Positions 35,240-47,036 are shown, numbered from the stretch's first letter. The stretch is 64,000 nt of DNA from Sycobia sp. Sy_11 (GCA_018907035.1 JACCIC010000002.1:3266001-3330000); one strand, 5' to 3'. Notes: generated by a model not told the origin, from the sequence alone. Numbers and translations are program-made.

Positions 35240-38200
35240 AAAGTCCCTGGAGGATGGATTGCTTAGGCAATAAATTCCGAGAGTGCACGAGCATAATTAT
35301 TGATTGTACTTGGCGATTTTCTGGATTATACACACCACATTGTGGCCAAGTTAATTAAATTAATGCACATTTCTTGCGTGTAACCATTTACTTTATTACG
35401 TTGATATCTAGTCGAAAGTATTGCCAAGCAGCATTTAGTTTGACAACATTCGTGCCGATGTCTATATATCCTAATACAACGTGAACGAAAGACAAATTTC
35501 CATGATAATATTCGTGAGCAACTAAAAGACATTTTCAAAATCCGATTGGTCCGCCGAATTCGCCAATCACGTTTGTTATGTTTGTGAGATATTTCAGATT
35601 TAGACTCATAAAAGGAAATTGTCAAGTTTACGTATGAGACGTGAGGACAGAATTTTTGGTTTTATTTAAAAAAATTTATCATTTAGTGATACTATTTTAA
35701 ATATATTTTGGTTTGATATTGTACGATTTTTTTTTCGAAGTTAGTATTATTTTAATGGAATGTATTCAGTTAATAAGCGTTATTCTACAGTAGGCCATTA
35801 ATACTTTCGAGTGGGTATTTGTTAGAACATGGTTTGTCGTCTAAATTTTTATGCAAACATTTTGGATATTGACTGTTCGGAATTCGCAGACAGGTTTTAA
35901 AAATTCGAAATATTTAATCCAATATGACGGATGTAAGTGAGAAAATTACTGTATTTTGTTAAAATTTTTCTGCTGGTCATTTTCGTGGTCACTGATGATG
36001 ATTTTGTGAATTAGACAGTAATATGAAGATATTATGTGCATAATTCAGTGGAGGTTTTTATTTTGGTATAAGACCCGACTCTTAAATATAAACTTCTTCA
36101 CCGAACAATTTTCCCATTAAAATGACTACAATTCTTGATATAAAAATCAGAGACACTAATCCAACGGCGATTTTGAATTATTAGAGTAGTACTAGATACC
36201 ATTTTTAAATCAGAGCTTCAGAGCTTCTACATAAACTCAAAAATCACCGAAAGCATCAGTAATTTTTAATGCATAACCTCCAATAACTCTTAATATTTTC
36301 CTGATTGTCAAATTTTAGCGACGAATTCTAAGGAGATAATGACTTGAGATAATGAATCATAAAATCTATTACAATATCGATTAGTTCGAAAATTCTTGCC
36401 ATTTCGCAGTTCAGATCTGCGTGTTAATTACAAATAATTACTGATTAAGAATTTATTATTCATACTGATATATGATAAATTAAACTAGTATTTTAACAAA
36501 CTCCCGCGTGTACTCGGGTCCGAAGTAGCCTCCATTACGAATCGCTCGTTGAAACTCTGCGTTCTTAAGTTGAAAATTAAATTTACGTCATGCGAGAAGA
36601 AACGTATATTCCTATTCGCCAGAACAACGCGATTCGAGAAGAAAGAATTCTGCGCCAGTGTATAAACTGCTATTCAATAAACCCATTGATATTGGACACA
36701 CGCGCGGAAGATATTTCGAATGCCGGGTGAATATTAACATGGCGGGGAGGGTGGACGTTTTCAACTAAACATCATTATCGGCGTATAATGTGCAAAATTC
36801 AATAATCCTCTCCGGGGCGGGCAGATTGCTCTCGTATAGCGAATTCAAAATTAATTAATAATATAAATTCTCGGCCCGTGCGCATTGATAAACTTAAATT
36901 ACGGCTTAGCTTACTCTCACCGTGCCTCGCCATCTCTCTCTCCCTCTTTATCGTTTCTCTTTATGCATAGCTACCTCTCTTTCTATCTATTTATCTATCA
37001 CTCCACCTCTTCATTAAGCGTTGCATTCGAATCATGTTCCAAATAATCGTTAACAGCAGGCTTACCTGGAAACAAAACAACAGATATTTTATTAATACAT
37101 ATTTTCACACTGTTACAAATATTAGATTACTTCATGCCTTATACTTTTTATAGCATATTCACACAGAAGAAGGTTGCAATTGGCAATGAATAATAAATGT
37201 CTCTATAACAGAATTCGACTAATTTTTTTTTGTTAATTCACTTATGACTCTCTGTATTTATCATAAAGATCAGCCGTATTGACCAAGCCGATCTACATTA
37301 TAAACAAAACACAGATATGCACAAATATGCAGAAATTCCTGAATTCATGCCATATTACAAATGGTTTTTCATGATTCATTCCAAAAGAGACATGAAGGAA
37401 TTCAAATATGTTAACATCTAGCCAGAAATACAACATACAACATACAAATAATATAATTAAAAAGCAAGTGTAAAAGATATGATAAAATCGTGTATTCAGA
37501 TTGAATTCTGACCAATATCATTACAGATTACAAATCTTAAAATCTCTGAAATCACGTATTATATTGCAAACTACCTTTTTTCAACGTATCCAATCTGAAT
37601 AGATATCCAATAATAGCATATGTAAGTAAAATGAAAAGTACACTGTGAACGTACCGATGTACTAACTTTGATTTAAAACATCTACATCTGCTAATATCGT
37701 GCCTAAAGAAAGGGACTTTGTGGCATTTGCTTATGCAGGAAAAAAATCTCTATCGATCGATGTAAATCAAAGCCTCAGACTCTTGTAAGTTAAAGTGCGG
37801 TAAGTATCAGTGGGCCCACGTAATAAATATTAAAGCGCTGTTTTACGAAAGTCGCGATCGTAATTCAGCGGCTAGAAGAGATCCTGTATTTTAGATGATG
37901 GAGACGTAAAACTTCCTTGAGTCGCATGTCACGCTCGGGGGACGAATTGGATTTGTTTTAAAATTTTTCTCTCCGTTACTGTATATACCTAAACGTTTAT
38001 CTTTCTTGTTCCGATCATTTTTTGTAATTGATTATACAAAGGAGGAGAGTTATTATATACATAGTTTTTCAATAAACTACTTTGAAAAAAATTAGAAGAA
38101 TTTTTATGGATGAAAATTTGACGCTATCAATAATATAGTAATATTTAGTGGATATTGATTGCATTGAAACAATGTAAGCAACTATTTTTTCTTCGTCGGT

Positions 38201-40140
38201 TTTTTTCTTTTTTGAAAATCAATATCGGATCAAATTATAATGAAAAGAAAGAAAAGTATGACTTGTTAATAATCCGAGGACATCATCAATAGAAGAATAG
38301 ATGACGAAAAAAGTCAGTCGACAAACGGCAAGTGTAGAATACTCGGGTGAGTCTCATGAGAACAGGAAAGAACTGCTGGGTTGAATTCTCACTGATACTT
38401 CATTATAAAATCACCATTAGTTTCATAACGAACATGCCCCAAGTAGACGTTTTACAATCGTTACTATTCACGGTATTCATCATCAATTCTCTTTTAAGAT
38501 TTTTTTCTCGGTTATCTTCCTCTTGTCAAGCGGATGATCAAGCAAATTTTTATTCGGGCCTCAGTAATATTATTATATTATATAAAATAGCAAATAGTAT
38601 TAGAAATTTTATTAACAAACAAGTCTAGCTAGAATGACATCTATAGAAATTCTTTCCGACAGCAGTTTCGGAATCAACTCTTCTAACTTCTAAACTGTCC
38701 AAGATAATTTTATTGAACTTTCTAATCCTATTCTATCCAACAATGTTCATCCAAGTTCATAACGAGTCTTCTATGAAATTAATTTTGCACATTAATCTTT
38801 TGTCGTATAATATAAACATATAATTCGATAAACTACATATCGTACATCTGGAGAGGCACGATACTAATTAAAGACGACCTATCATTCGAAGAAAAAATGA
38901 TAACCTATCGCAATTTTAAAAATATATCATGTGATACTGTAATGCATTAGTAGAAACGCTGTAATTGACTTCCTCGTGTTTCTGACAAACTTGATGGGCC
39001 TTGAGCATGACTGAAGCATGAATAAAGCATTGACGTATTGATTAAGTTGCAAGACGATCCTTCAACGTCCACGATTACATTTGTCGTATGAAATAACGTC
39101 TCTCTTCCCTATCGTCCTAGTCTTTTTAGCCTAGTTAAATCGATAATGGAGAGGTATTTACACGAAGTCGCTCAAATGACCGAAGATACATGCTAATTGG
39201 TTATTTACCGATCCACATACAATTCTATTTGAGTTGTCTAAACGATCTTATGCAAGGAATGATAAGCTTGAGTAAGGCGATTTAACTTCTTTAACTCATA
39301 TGATTTATAAATTGGTTTGTGTAATTTCCACAGTAAGTTTTATTGATACATCTAACGTACGATCTTATGAGATCTTCTTTCCTTATACTGACGCGTCTTT
39401 CCATAACCATTGTCTCGACTCGAATTTTGCAAATTCAAATCGCAATTTTTATTATTGTCAAGATGAAGAGATCAATTATAATTGCTTATCGTAGTAGAAA
39501 GCTTTCTAAATAATCATTTATCGGCATTAATGCGCGAAAATTCATGTATTGTAAAATAAATAAATTCTACTCTTTAATGAGTTTTTTTTCGGATACGGAA
39601 ACTAATGAGATGCTATACAATAGATTCTAACATTTCTTTCAAATATACGCAATTAATAATTTTAATATTAATTAATGCAATATATTATTAGCTAATTCAA
39701 AATCCGTTTTTCTGTTTTGTCAATTTTAATAAATGTTATTTATACTTGTAAGACTGATTTTTTTCAAAGCATATGTAGTTCGTATAAATTGTGCAGAAAA
39801 ATTATGAAATGTTGTAGATTGAGATACGTATTATCTATATGTAAAAAACAAAAGGTTTTATTATAATAGAAAGTGACATCTGAAATTACAAATAGTCGAT
39901 GTGTTATGAATTATTGTATATAAAAATACCATTGATCAACGAAACCCCTTAATAAACAGCCATGGTCATCCTGTTTTATTATTATGTAGTAGTTGAAAAA
40001 AAAATTGGCAATAATCTTCATAAATAGCTAAAACATCACGTCGAGCACCGCGATCGAAAACATATGAGCCCCGCAATCGTAATTCTTGTTTATGTACTCA
40101 AAAATATAAAAATTCTTTTCACTTTTGAACCAGTCGATTA
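35240..40140. other. Long AT-rich stretch, no gene seen apart from a candidate splice site
   Basis: Nearly 5 kb without any long microsatellite. Open frames at 35,326-35,625 (minus), 38,347-38,628 (plus) and 39,300-39,494 (plus) show no domain and no supporting splice signals. An imperfect CT-rich patch lies at about 36,930-37,010. Confidence 0.45.
37061..37095 (-). promoter_or_regulatory. Candidate recursive splice site (zero-length exon)
   Basis: On the minus strand TGTTGTTTTGTTTCCAG runs directly into GTAAGCCTG, with the junction between 37,066 and 37,065. It is thus a pyrimidine-rich acceptor fused to a good donor, and the acceptor half is the better of the two such sites on this strand. 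It lies 9.6 kb downstream of the candidate first-exon donor at 46,635 and 34 kb upstream of the second candidate at 2,699. That is the order and orientation expected for stepwise removal of one long intron. It could equally be a cryptic acceptor or chance. Confidence 0.35.
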
Positions 40141-40466
40141 AGAATGTATCTACATCTCCTTTCGATGCAAACACCGTCTCGAACTGTCCTGGCTTACCCG
40201 AACTCATTATCTGCTAAATTTATAGCGAGTCCGCGAGAGGCGTCCGAACTATATATATATGGGAGCATCGTTGGACCGTTTTTCTTCTCACTCTCATTCC
40301 CCTTCCTTCCACCCCCATCCCCCTCCCGTCGTTGCGATTCTAGATGTTTCAAGGACGGCGTCGGAAAGAAGTACGGATCCGCGGTATATATCTATAAAAT
40401 AATTGCGCTCGTTTCGCGCGTGTCCCGCATGGCCCGAGGTATATTAGAAAGCAAGACGTGCGGCAC

Positions 40467-40469
<3 letters not shown>

Positions 40470-40522
<53 letters not shown>
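40470..40522. repeat. (TA)n microsatellite
   Basis: About 53 bp of TA, the first of four TA tracts within 0.75 kb. Confidence 0.95.
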
Positions 40523-40527
<5 letters not shown>

Positions 40528-40678
40528 TGCAACGCGCGAAACGCCAAAGGCGCTCGTTCGATAAAATCTATCGATTTATTATGAAGAGATGAATGTCGAG
40601 TTGACGCGGAATGCCTACCTCCCCATCCCGTCATTACCTCCGGAGCGAACGAACGCCTCTCACGCGCCTCATTATCAA

Positions 40679-40679
<1 letters not shown>

Positions 40680-40715
<36 letters not shown>
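40680..40715. repeat. (TA)n microsatellite
   Basis: About 36 bp of TA. Confidence 0.95.
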
Positions 40716-40719
<4 letters not shown>

Positions 40720-40807
40720 CGAAAGGCTTTGTTGTAACAAAGCTGATCTGACCCCCCCCCCTCTCCGCGGAGTTGTCTGTGTTTTGCGCAAAAGTCTTAA
40801 TTAAGCG

Positions 40808-40809
<2 letters not shown>

Positions 40810-40850
<41 letters not shown>
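40810..40850. repeat. (TA)n microsatellite
   Basis: About 41 bp of TA, followed by a short CpG-dense patch at 40,875-40,935 containing GGCGCCGCGCCGCGG. Confidence 0.95.
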
Positions 40851-40853
<3 letters not shown>

Positions 40854-41125
40854 GCTTCTATGTCTCCTATCGTAACGCAGCGACGCGGCGCCGCGCCGCG
40901 GATCTTTCATTTATAATAGTCGCGCGCGCCCGCGGATTCTCGATATGGGCGACGTTGAAGAATTGAAGAAACGTGCCTCCGAAGACTCGAAGCTGTTTTT
41001 TTGTTTGTTCTTTTTTTCTTAATACTTAGTTTTCTTGTAATAATATGCAAGAGGGATGGGAGAATTGTGGTAGGGTTTTTTTTGAGGAGGATATTCCCAT
41101 TTAATTATATGCCTCTAGGTATTTA

Positions 41126-41131
41126 TGTGTA

Positions 41132-41195
<64 letters not shown>

Positions 41196-41196
41196 A
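41126..41196. repeat. (TG)n-(TA)n compound microsatellite
   Basis: A TGTGTATGTG leader grades into about 44 bp of TA with a TTTATATATA tail, consistent with TA expansion out of a TG tract. Confidence 0.95.
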
Positions 41197-41199
41197 TGT

Positions 41200-42955
41200 G
41201 TGAAGATATTTAATAGTGTTAATACATACTATTCATTTGTAGTGATAAGAAATTATTATTAGTAATTAATATGATTAGATACTTATTACGTATGTTCAAA
41301 AATACGAAGAGATAAGCAGTATTTATTGATTTATATATACTCATATTTATAAATAGTATTTTAAAATTCACACATACTAGGTAAAATATAATATGATAAC
41401 ACTTTTCGGGTTTAGATTTAATAATAATTTTAATAAGATTAATCAAACAGAGCAGGAAATATTTGGAAATATTATTATATTATAATGTATTTTATGTATT
41501 GTTTATTCAGATTTATTCTACATAATTATAAAATTAAAGTCTAAAATTCTTTTATCAAATTATGTGTGCAATAGCATATCAATATCAATATTTGAATTTT
41601 TTTTAAATTTTCTTCGAATTAACTCAATACAATTTTGTTATAATTTAGAATATATTGACCTTAAGTTACAGAATATGCAATAACGTCGAAATTCGTTCAT
41701 TAAAAAAATTTTTATAAAAAATATGTAATTTTTTTCTACGACTGCTGCACAGATTATAGAGGGTAAAATTCACTTTATACGTAGGAAAATCATTCCATAA
41801 ATTAGTCCTTATGTAAAATCTTACGGCGTGCTCTTTTTACACGTAAGGCGTAGGTGAACGACCCAATGTGGCTACATAGTTGGATATTATAATAACTCCA
41901 TTCGTAAGCCTTTATACTAAAGTAATTACGGGGATCGGTCTCTTAACGAGCCAGCCATTTCGCTTATATTATAGTTACAGATTCCGTGTGTGCGCGCGCG
42001 CGCGCGCGTGTGTGTGAGTGTGTGTGCGTCAGGTAGTTGCTGACATCAATGCTTCGCCTGTTATAGACGTGACGCCGCAGGAGCTGCGGCTGCGTTATTA
42101 AGTTGGAATGGGGTGCGTGCCCTCTGCCTACGATTCTCTCCCTTTTAAGTACATTGTTTTAATAGATTTCATGTAATCCCTTATATGTCGCGTCTCTGTA
42201 ATTATAACCGCTAGGAATAGACAAAGTTTAATTTAGTCGCGTTGTGCAGGCTGCGCATATACGAAGGCTTCTACGCCTATATATGCATAGCCATATATAT
42301 ATATATATACTTAAGCATGCGCAGAAAACTGTGTAACGATCGGAAGGAGCTACAAAATTCTATACGGCTTGACATAATAGAATACTTGTTCTCATAAAGC
42401 CCCGTGCCCTCCGTATATGTCCTATGTTCGAATCCGAGCGATAAAGTTAATGCAGCGAATGTTGGAGGGAGGTTGGGAGAAGGCGAAGATACACTCCATT
42501 ATTTAATAATTAGATTCGTCGTTTCCCGTGGTGCCATCTTAATTTCCGCCGACGAACCGTCTAATAAACGATAAAATATGACCGTAGCATGACGATATAA
42601 CCATCCCAACTATCTTCGTGCAAATTTCTCCCATTGGCGGCGTCGTCGTGTCTTTGGTAATAGAAGTGCGGGTGTAACGTGCAACGATTACGGTGCGCGA
42701 AACGACGAGCTCAGCCCGAACCAGCGATAAAAGTCCCGCCTCGTTGAGGGAGACTCTTGATGTATGTTCGGTGATGTAACAATGACTCTTTGTGAACTCA
42801 ATAAATACAGCGTGCCTTAAAGTGGAAACAGCCTTCTCGAAGTAACAGATCTGTCCTGTGTGAAGAAAATTTACATAGAATTTTACATAGAAATAGACAT
42901 TAAGCAGTGAGACTTAGACAGATTCGAAGAAGACCAGGCATCATCAGAAATAACC
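41200..42955. other. Mixed stretch, no gene seen
   Basis: AT-rich to about 41,980, then intermediate. It holds an alternating GC/GT tract and a short TA run at about 42,291-42,309. A GTTCGAATC match at 42,425 lacks the rest of a tRNA gene. Confidence 0.45.
41985..42028. repeat. Compound (GT)n(GC)n(GT)n tract
   Basis: GTGTG flanks about 20 bp of alternating GC, then GTGTGTGAGTGTGTG. This is a Z-DNA-prone composite. Confidence 0.9.
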
Positions 42956-42959
42956 TAAG

Positions 42960-43725
42960 AGCGCTAGTGAGAAGCAGAGGCACTGGGAGAGAATCGAAAA
43001 GTACAAGCAAAAACCAACGATAATCGAAAAACCTAAGCGAGAACAATGGAGAAGACGACAGCACTTGCTGAATTCTTCAAGTTTAATCAATTCTCACCGA
43101 TACTAGTTATTTGTTAGTGGTTATTTGTAATTTTTGGTTTCTTTCGGCCTCCATGATTCTCATTGGAACTGTTTGGTTCTCATTAGACACAGGTTTTCAC
43201 TGGTACTCTTCAGTTCTCTCTAAGTGTTACCAGTTATCTGTACACTCTTCAATTTTCTTTGGCGATCACTGATGCTCTCGAAAACTCTTTGGTTCTCATG
43301 GAAAAGGTACTCTTTGCTACTTGTTACTTCAATTTGAGTCCTCCTAGTTCTTGCCGATGCTGTTTATTTCTCCTTGAGTACTCCTGATTCTTACTGGTAC
43401 TCTTCAGTTCTCTCTTAGTTATCACTTGTACTTTTCGGTTCTTTTTGAAACTCTCTCGTTTTTATTGAAACTATTTCATTCTCTTTGTATTTCACAGGTA
43501 TTTTCAGTTCTACTTGTTACTTCTCATTGAGTAATCCTGATTCTCACTGGTACTCTTGAGTGCATTTTGAATCGCACAGAATATCACAGGTACTTTTCGG
43601 TTCTCTCTATAATTCACTCCAGCCCTTTAGTTCTCTCTGATTCGCAATAATGATCTTTCGTTCTCTGTGATTCTCGTTTCTTGTCTCGAATGATTTCACT
43701 CAGTTCTTTTTACAGATTCTGCCGC
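42960..43725. repeat. Complex degenerate tandem repeat with inverted partner
   Basis: From 43,090 to 43,720 the plus strand is built from diverged copies of units such as ACTGGTACTCTTCAGTTCTC and GAGTACTCCTGATTCT. Copies start at 43,199, 43,393 and 43,587, a ~194-bp higher-order period. The CTACTTGTTACTTC motif at 43,317 and 43,510 repeats at 193 bp. A nested 153-bp offset is also seen (43,393 to 43,546). AGAGAATCGAAAAGTACAAG at 42,988-43,007 is the near-perfect reverse complement of the unit at 43,427-43,446, so part of the array can fold back on its 5' flank. No coding potential is seen. Confidence 0.65.
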
Positions 43726-43729
43726 ATTC

Positions 43730-45540
43730 TCAGAAAGAGTTGTTTAATGTATTACTTCATTCTAAAGCTGTAGAATACAATAAAACTAGTGAAAAAACTA
43801 TGAATGGTCGCTGAAAACTAGGAGAACTATTTTAATCTTGTGTGAAAACTCCAATTGTATGCAATCCCTTCGATGATTTCAAGAGTATTTTTTTTATCTC
43901 CGTCTGTCTATCCTGCTCTCTCACCATCGCGTCATCCTTCGACATCATGAAAACTGTGCTGCTGCCGCTGCTGTGTTCTTACCCCTCGGCTCCTGCGCGA
44001 TTCCAACCCACGCCCGTGCACCCGGTACTTTATGCCCGGGGCGCGGACTCCGCGGGGCCCATAAAATTCTTTTCCGTGCTCGTAAAACCGCTTCCGCCGC
44101 TCACGCCTTCTATCCGCAGCCTCCTATCCGTTTAAAGCCTCGCGTTTGCGCGCTTGCTCGATGAGCGCCGGGAAGTGCGAATTTCTCCCAAGATGACTGC
44201 TCGGGCTCTAAAAAGCGCAACGGCAACGACGCGGGGGAGGCCGAAAGAGAAGCGACGAAAGAGTTTCGCTTGAAATTTCGCTTTTTTTTTCGCTGGGCCC
44301 GGCTTATCGCGCATGAAAACGAATTCGAAGTAAAGTTCTTCTCCTACATTATTATATAGAAGATATCACTATAACGTACAGGGTATCTCAATATATGTCG
44401 AAGAAGTTTATTGCGTCCTTATCCTTAGAAATATAAAATACATTTAACTGTCCGTATTATATTTCGTATAAGAAGAAAAAAATGTTAATGTCAAAATGAT
44501 ATTAAAAGTATGGCTGAATTAGACTCTGTATCAGAAGATATTTCTATTTTTAATGTAAATTATTTTATTATTCTCGTTATTATTAATCATTTATTTTCAA
44601 TTTATATGTAATGCATCATATAACAATGCAATAATTCTTAACATTATTTTAAGATTGAAGTTAAAATGCTTTACATACGAAAATTGAATTGTTTATGACG
44701 CAATCTAAAGGATGCTAATCTAAGCCGTATCGAATCTGCGACATCTGAAGCCTCGAAAAGATATAGCTGTATAAAAATGTTTTCGATTTAGTTTTTTTAT
44801 ATATTTATTGAGGAAGTATGCTGATGTCGGTATTTAAACATAAAAAAACCTACTTCAGCGAAATGCACGTTTCTAAAATGTGAGTGGTTCTTTAGATAAA
44901 CAAAGGTTGACCTTTTCACAAAATGTTTAAGGTTAAAATTACTCACGTTCACGGACAATTATTTACAATTTTCACTAGGAAATGTTGAAGTTCATGAATT
45001 TAACTTTAATATGTTTATTTAAACATTGCAAGGATACCACAAGGTCCATTGTATTGGCTTTGAATACTTCTGTTTATAATTTTATAAATTACGTGTTAAG
45101 TAATTAAAATTTCAACCTTTACGTGTTAAGTAATTAACACTTCAACCTCATCCATTTGTTTAGAATATTTTCAATGATATTTTAGAGGTCGCTATCAGGT
45201 CACTTGTGTTCAATATTTGCAGACATCAAATACAATTACAATATAAAAGGTTATTAGTTGAACAATATTAGTACACGATTAGATTATAATGGTTTAAAAG
45301 AAATCTTTACTTTACGTGTTGAAAATTACAATGAAAGATTACATAAACATAATTTAATGTAATAATTCTACGCTTCGTCTTATATATAGCCATTAAAAAA
45401 AAAGAAATGAAGCGATCTAAAACAATTTTTTGCATAAGTAATACATTTTCAATTCATATTTCAGAATAAAAAATCGTATCGTAGACTCTGTTCGTTAAAA
45501 ATACAATTTGCATACATTTTATGGGAACTTTCACAAAATT
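43730..45540. other. Mixed stretch, no gene seen
   Basis: A small CpG-dense patch lies at 43,960-44,310. The rest is AT-rich. A 30-bp tandem duplication is listed separately. Confidence 0.45.
45091..45150. repeat. 30-bp tandem duplication
   Basis: The unit starting ACGTGTTAAGTAATTAA at 45,091 recurs at 45,121 with three or four changes in the middle and end (TTTCAACCTT versus CTTCAACCTC). Confidence 0.85.
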
Positions 45541-45578
45541 AAGAGAGAGACAGAGAGGGAGAGAGAGAGAGAGAGAGA
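45541..45578. repeat. (GA)n tract
   Basis: About 38 bp of GA with ACA and GGG interruptions, followed by a purine-rich stretch to 45,620. Confidence 0.85.
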
Positions 45579-46105
45579 GTGATAGGGTGGGAAGGAGGAA
45601 GGGGGGAGAGGGACGGAGAGGCCATTCACAAAGAACAATTTAACATCGCGCCGCGTAAAATTCCTCCGACGTTAATGCGATGCGACGAAACCATCGCGCC
45701 CGCTTAGCGCTTTAAACTGGATGATCGTTTGCTTTCCGAAATTATTTACGTTCGCAAACCACTCGTCCGCCCACGTGCGGGACTACCGCAAAGTACTCGC
45801 GAGAGAGAGAGAGAGAGTGGGAGATAGGCAGAGAAAGATAGACTTCCGTTCGCCACCGCATCCAATTCGTCTATGTATATGGGGCGAAGAGGGGGGGAGA
45901 GATCCAGGACAATAAAAGTAAACCCCGCACCCAGGGCCGCCAGGATGATCCACGGCGATGATTTTCATTTACCCATCTTCGACGTCGTATCCCCGCCCTC
46001 CGCCCACCACCTAAATTCAAATTCCCTCCGCCCCGTCGCTCTTTCAAAAGCCACGTCTTCCTCTTTACGACTCCACGCGCGGAAAACCCAGCTTCCCGTC
46101 CCTCT

Positions 46106-46109
<4 letters not shown>

Positions 46110-46171
<62 letters not shown>
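46110..46171. repeat. (CT)n microsatellite
   Basis: About 62 bp of pure CT in the GC-rich island, 465 bp downstream (minus-strand sense) of the candidate first-exon donor. Confidence 0.95.
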
Positions 46172-46176
<5 letters not shown>

Positions 46177-46635
46177 CCTCTTGCGCGCCTCGCAGCAGCA
46201 ACTCCTTTATCAGCGCAGAATAAAGGATCTCTCCGACAGCGGTGAGGCGCGGCGTGGCGGCGGCGGCGGCGGCCCGCACACCCCGGTGGGATAAAAATAA
46301 AAGTTCGCCCGTAAAACTAAAGCGCAAGCTCTGACAATTTCGATTTTAGTGCGGAGCGAGAGAGACGAGCGCGGGCGAGGGAGCTCCATCCCCACCCGGG
46401 CGACCCTTGGAATTTAAGCTGCCGCGGCGATGGTGGGAGCACGCGCGCGGCCGGGACGATCCTGGGTGCCGGGCTCGCCCGCTCGCTCGGCGTCCACCTG
46501 GCAGCCCGTCGAGCTCTCCGGTTCGTCGAGGGCCACTAAAACCCGGGCCGTGGCTCTTTCTCCCTCGACCCGCCGGGTCCCCGTCCCCGCGCCCGCTCGA
46601 TTCCACGCCGCGCCCGCGCCGCCTCGGGTACTTAC

Positions 46636-46650
46636 CTCCGAGCTTTCCAT
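46636..46650 (-). CDS. Candidate first coding exon, five codons then a splice donor
   Basis: On the minus strand the sequence reads ATG GAA AGC TCG GAG (Met-Glu-Ser-Ser-Glu) and is followed immediately by GTAAGTACC, a strong 5' splice site that leaves a phase-0 intron. The start context CACAATGG is favourable for insects. No other ATG lies in the 82 nt between the start and an initiator-like TCAGTC at 46,734-46,729. The leader contains a (CTG)n run. It sits inside the largest CpG-dense island. If the frame is not spliced it continues as an Arg/Gly/Ala-rich GC-island translation with no domain, which favours splicing. Later exons are not seen in the window, so the intron would extend past base 1. 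I cannot name the gene. The main alternative is a chance donor in GC-rich DNA. Confidence 0.35.
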
Positions 46651-46654
46651 TGTG

Positions 46655-46690
46655 CGGCAGCAGCAGCAGCGGCAGCAGCAACAGCAGCAG
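46655..46690. repeat. (CAG)n / (CTG)n trinucleotide repeat
   Basis: About 36 bp of CAG with GGC and CAA interruptions on the plus strand. On the minus strand it is CTG in the leader immediately before the candidate start codon. Confidence 0.9.
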
Positions 46691-46728
46691 CGCGTTTACG
46701 AACCGAGAGAGGGGGGGGGAGAGCTTGT

Positions 46729-46734
46729 GACTGA
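46729..46734 (-). promoter_or_regulatory. Initiator-like element (TCAGTC)
   Basis: TCAGTC on the minus strand matches the arthropod initiator consensus TCAGTY, with A+1 at 46,732. A GGTTCG element starting at +29 resembles a downstream promoter element but is one base off the canonical +28 position. No TATA box is seen about 30 bp upstream. The call is by proximity to the exon candidate only. Confidence 0.2.
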
Positions 46735-47036
46735 AGATTGCCGGGAATGAATTTTGCTGATTGACGAGAGTGCCCCCTTTTTTTTACCCCACACCCCCTA
46801 CTGCTTAATATAAAGTCTTGAACGTCCACCTTGGACCCTTGCCTAGAGTGTAACTTGAGCGACTTTTTCCTTTTTCTTCTTCTAAATCATTTATTCTCTG
46901 CTTATCTTTTTCGACTCGCCACGTCGACGTTCCCCGACTCGTTCCGTCAATTAACCGAGAAAGGTAAGAAGAAGAAAAACGCAACGCAACAACGTCAAAA
47001 GCATCGCTTGATAAACCTACGCCATCTCTCTTTCTC

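Noticed and set aside
37056..37072. GGCTTACCTGG as a U1 snRNA 5' end
   Set aside because: The following bases do not match U1. The similarity is simply the complement of a splice donor, which is how the site is interpreted here.
42420..42440. tRNA B-box-like GTTCGAATC
   Set aside because: There is no A box, acceptor stem or anticodon arm at the proper distance upstream.
46407..46750. Overlapping Pro/Arg/Ser-rich frames on both strands in the CpG island
   Set aside because: They are composition-driven. The only gene-like signal here is the five-codon exon with its donor.
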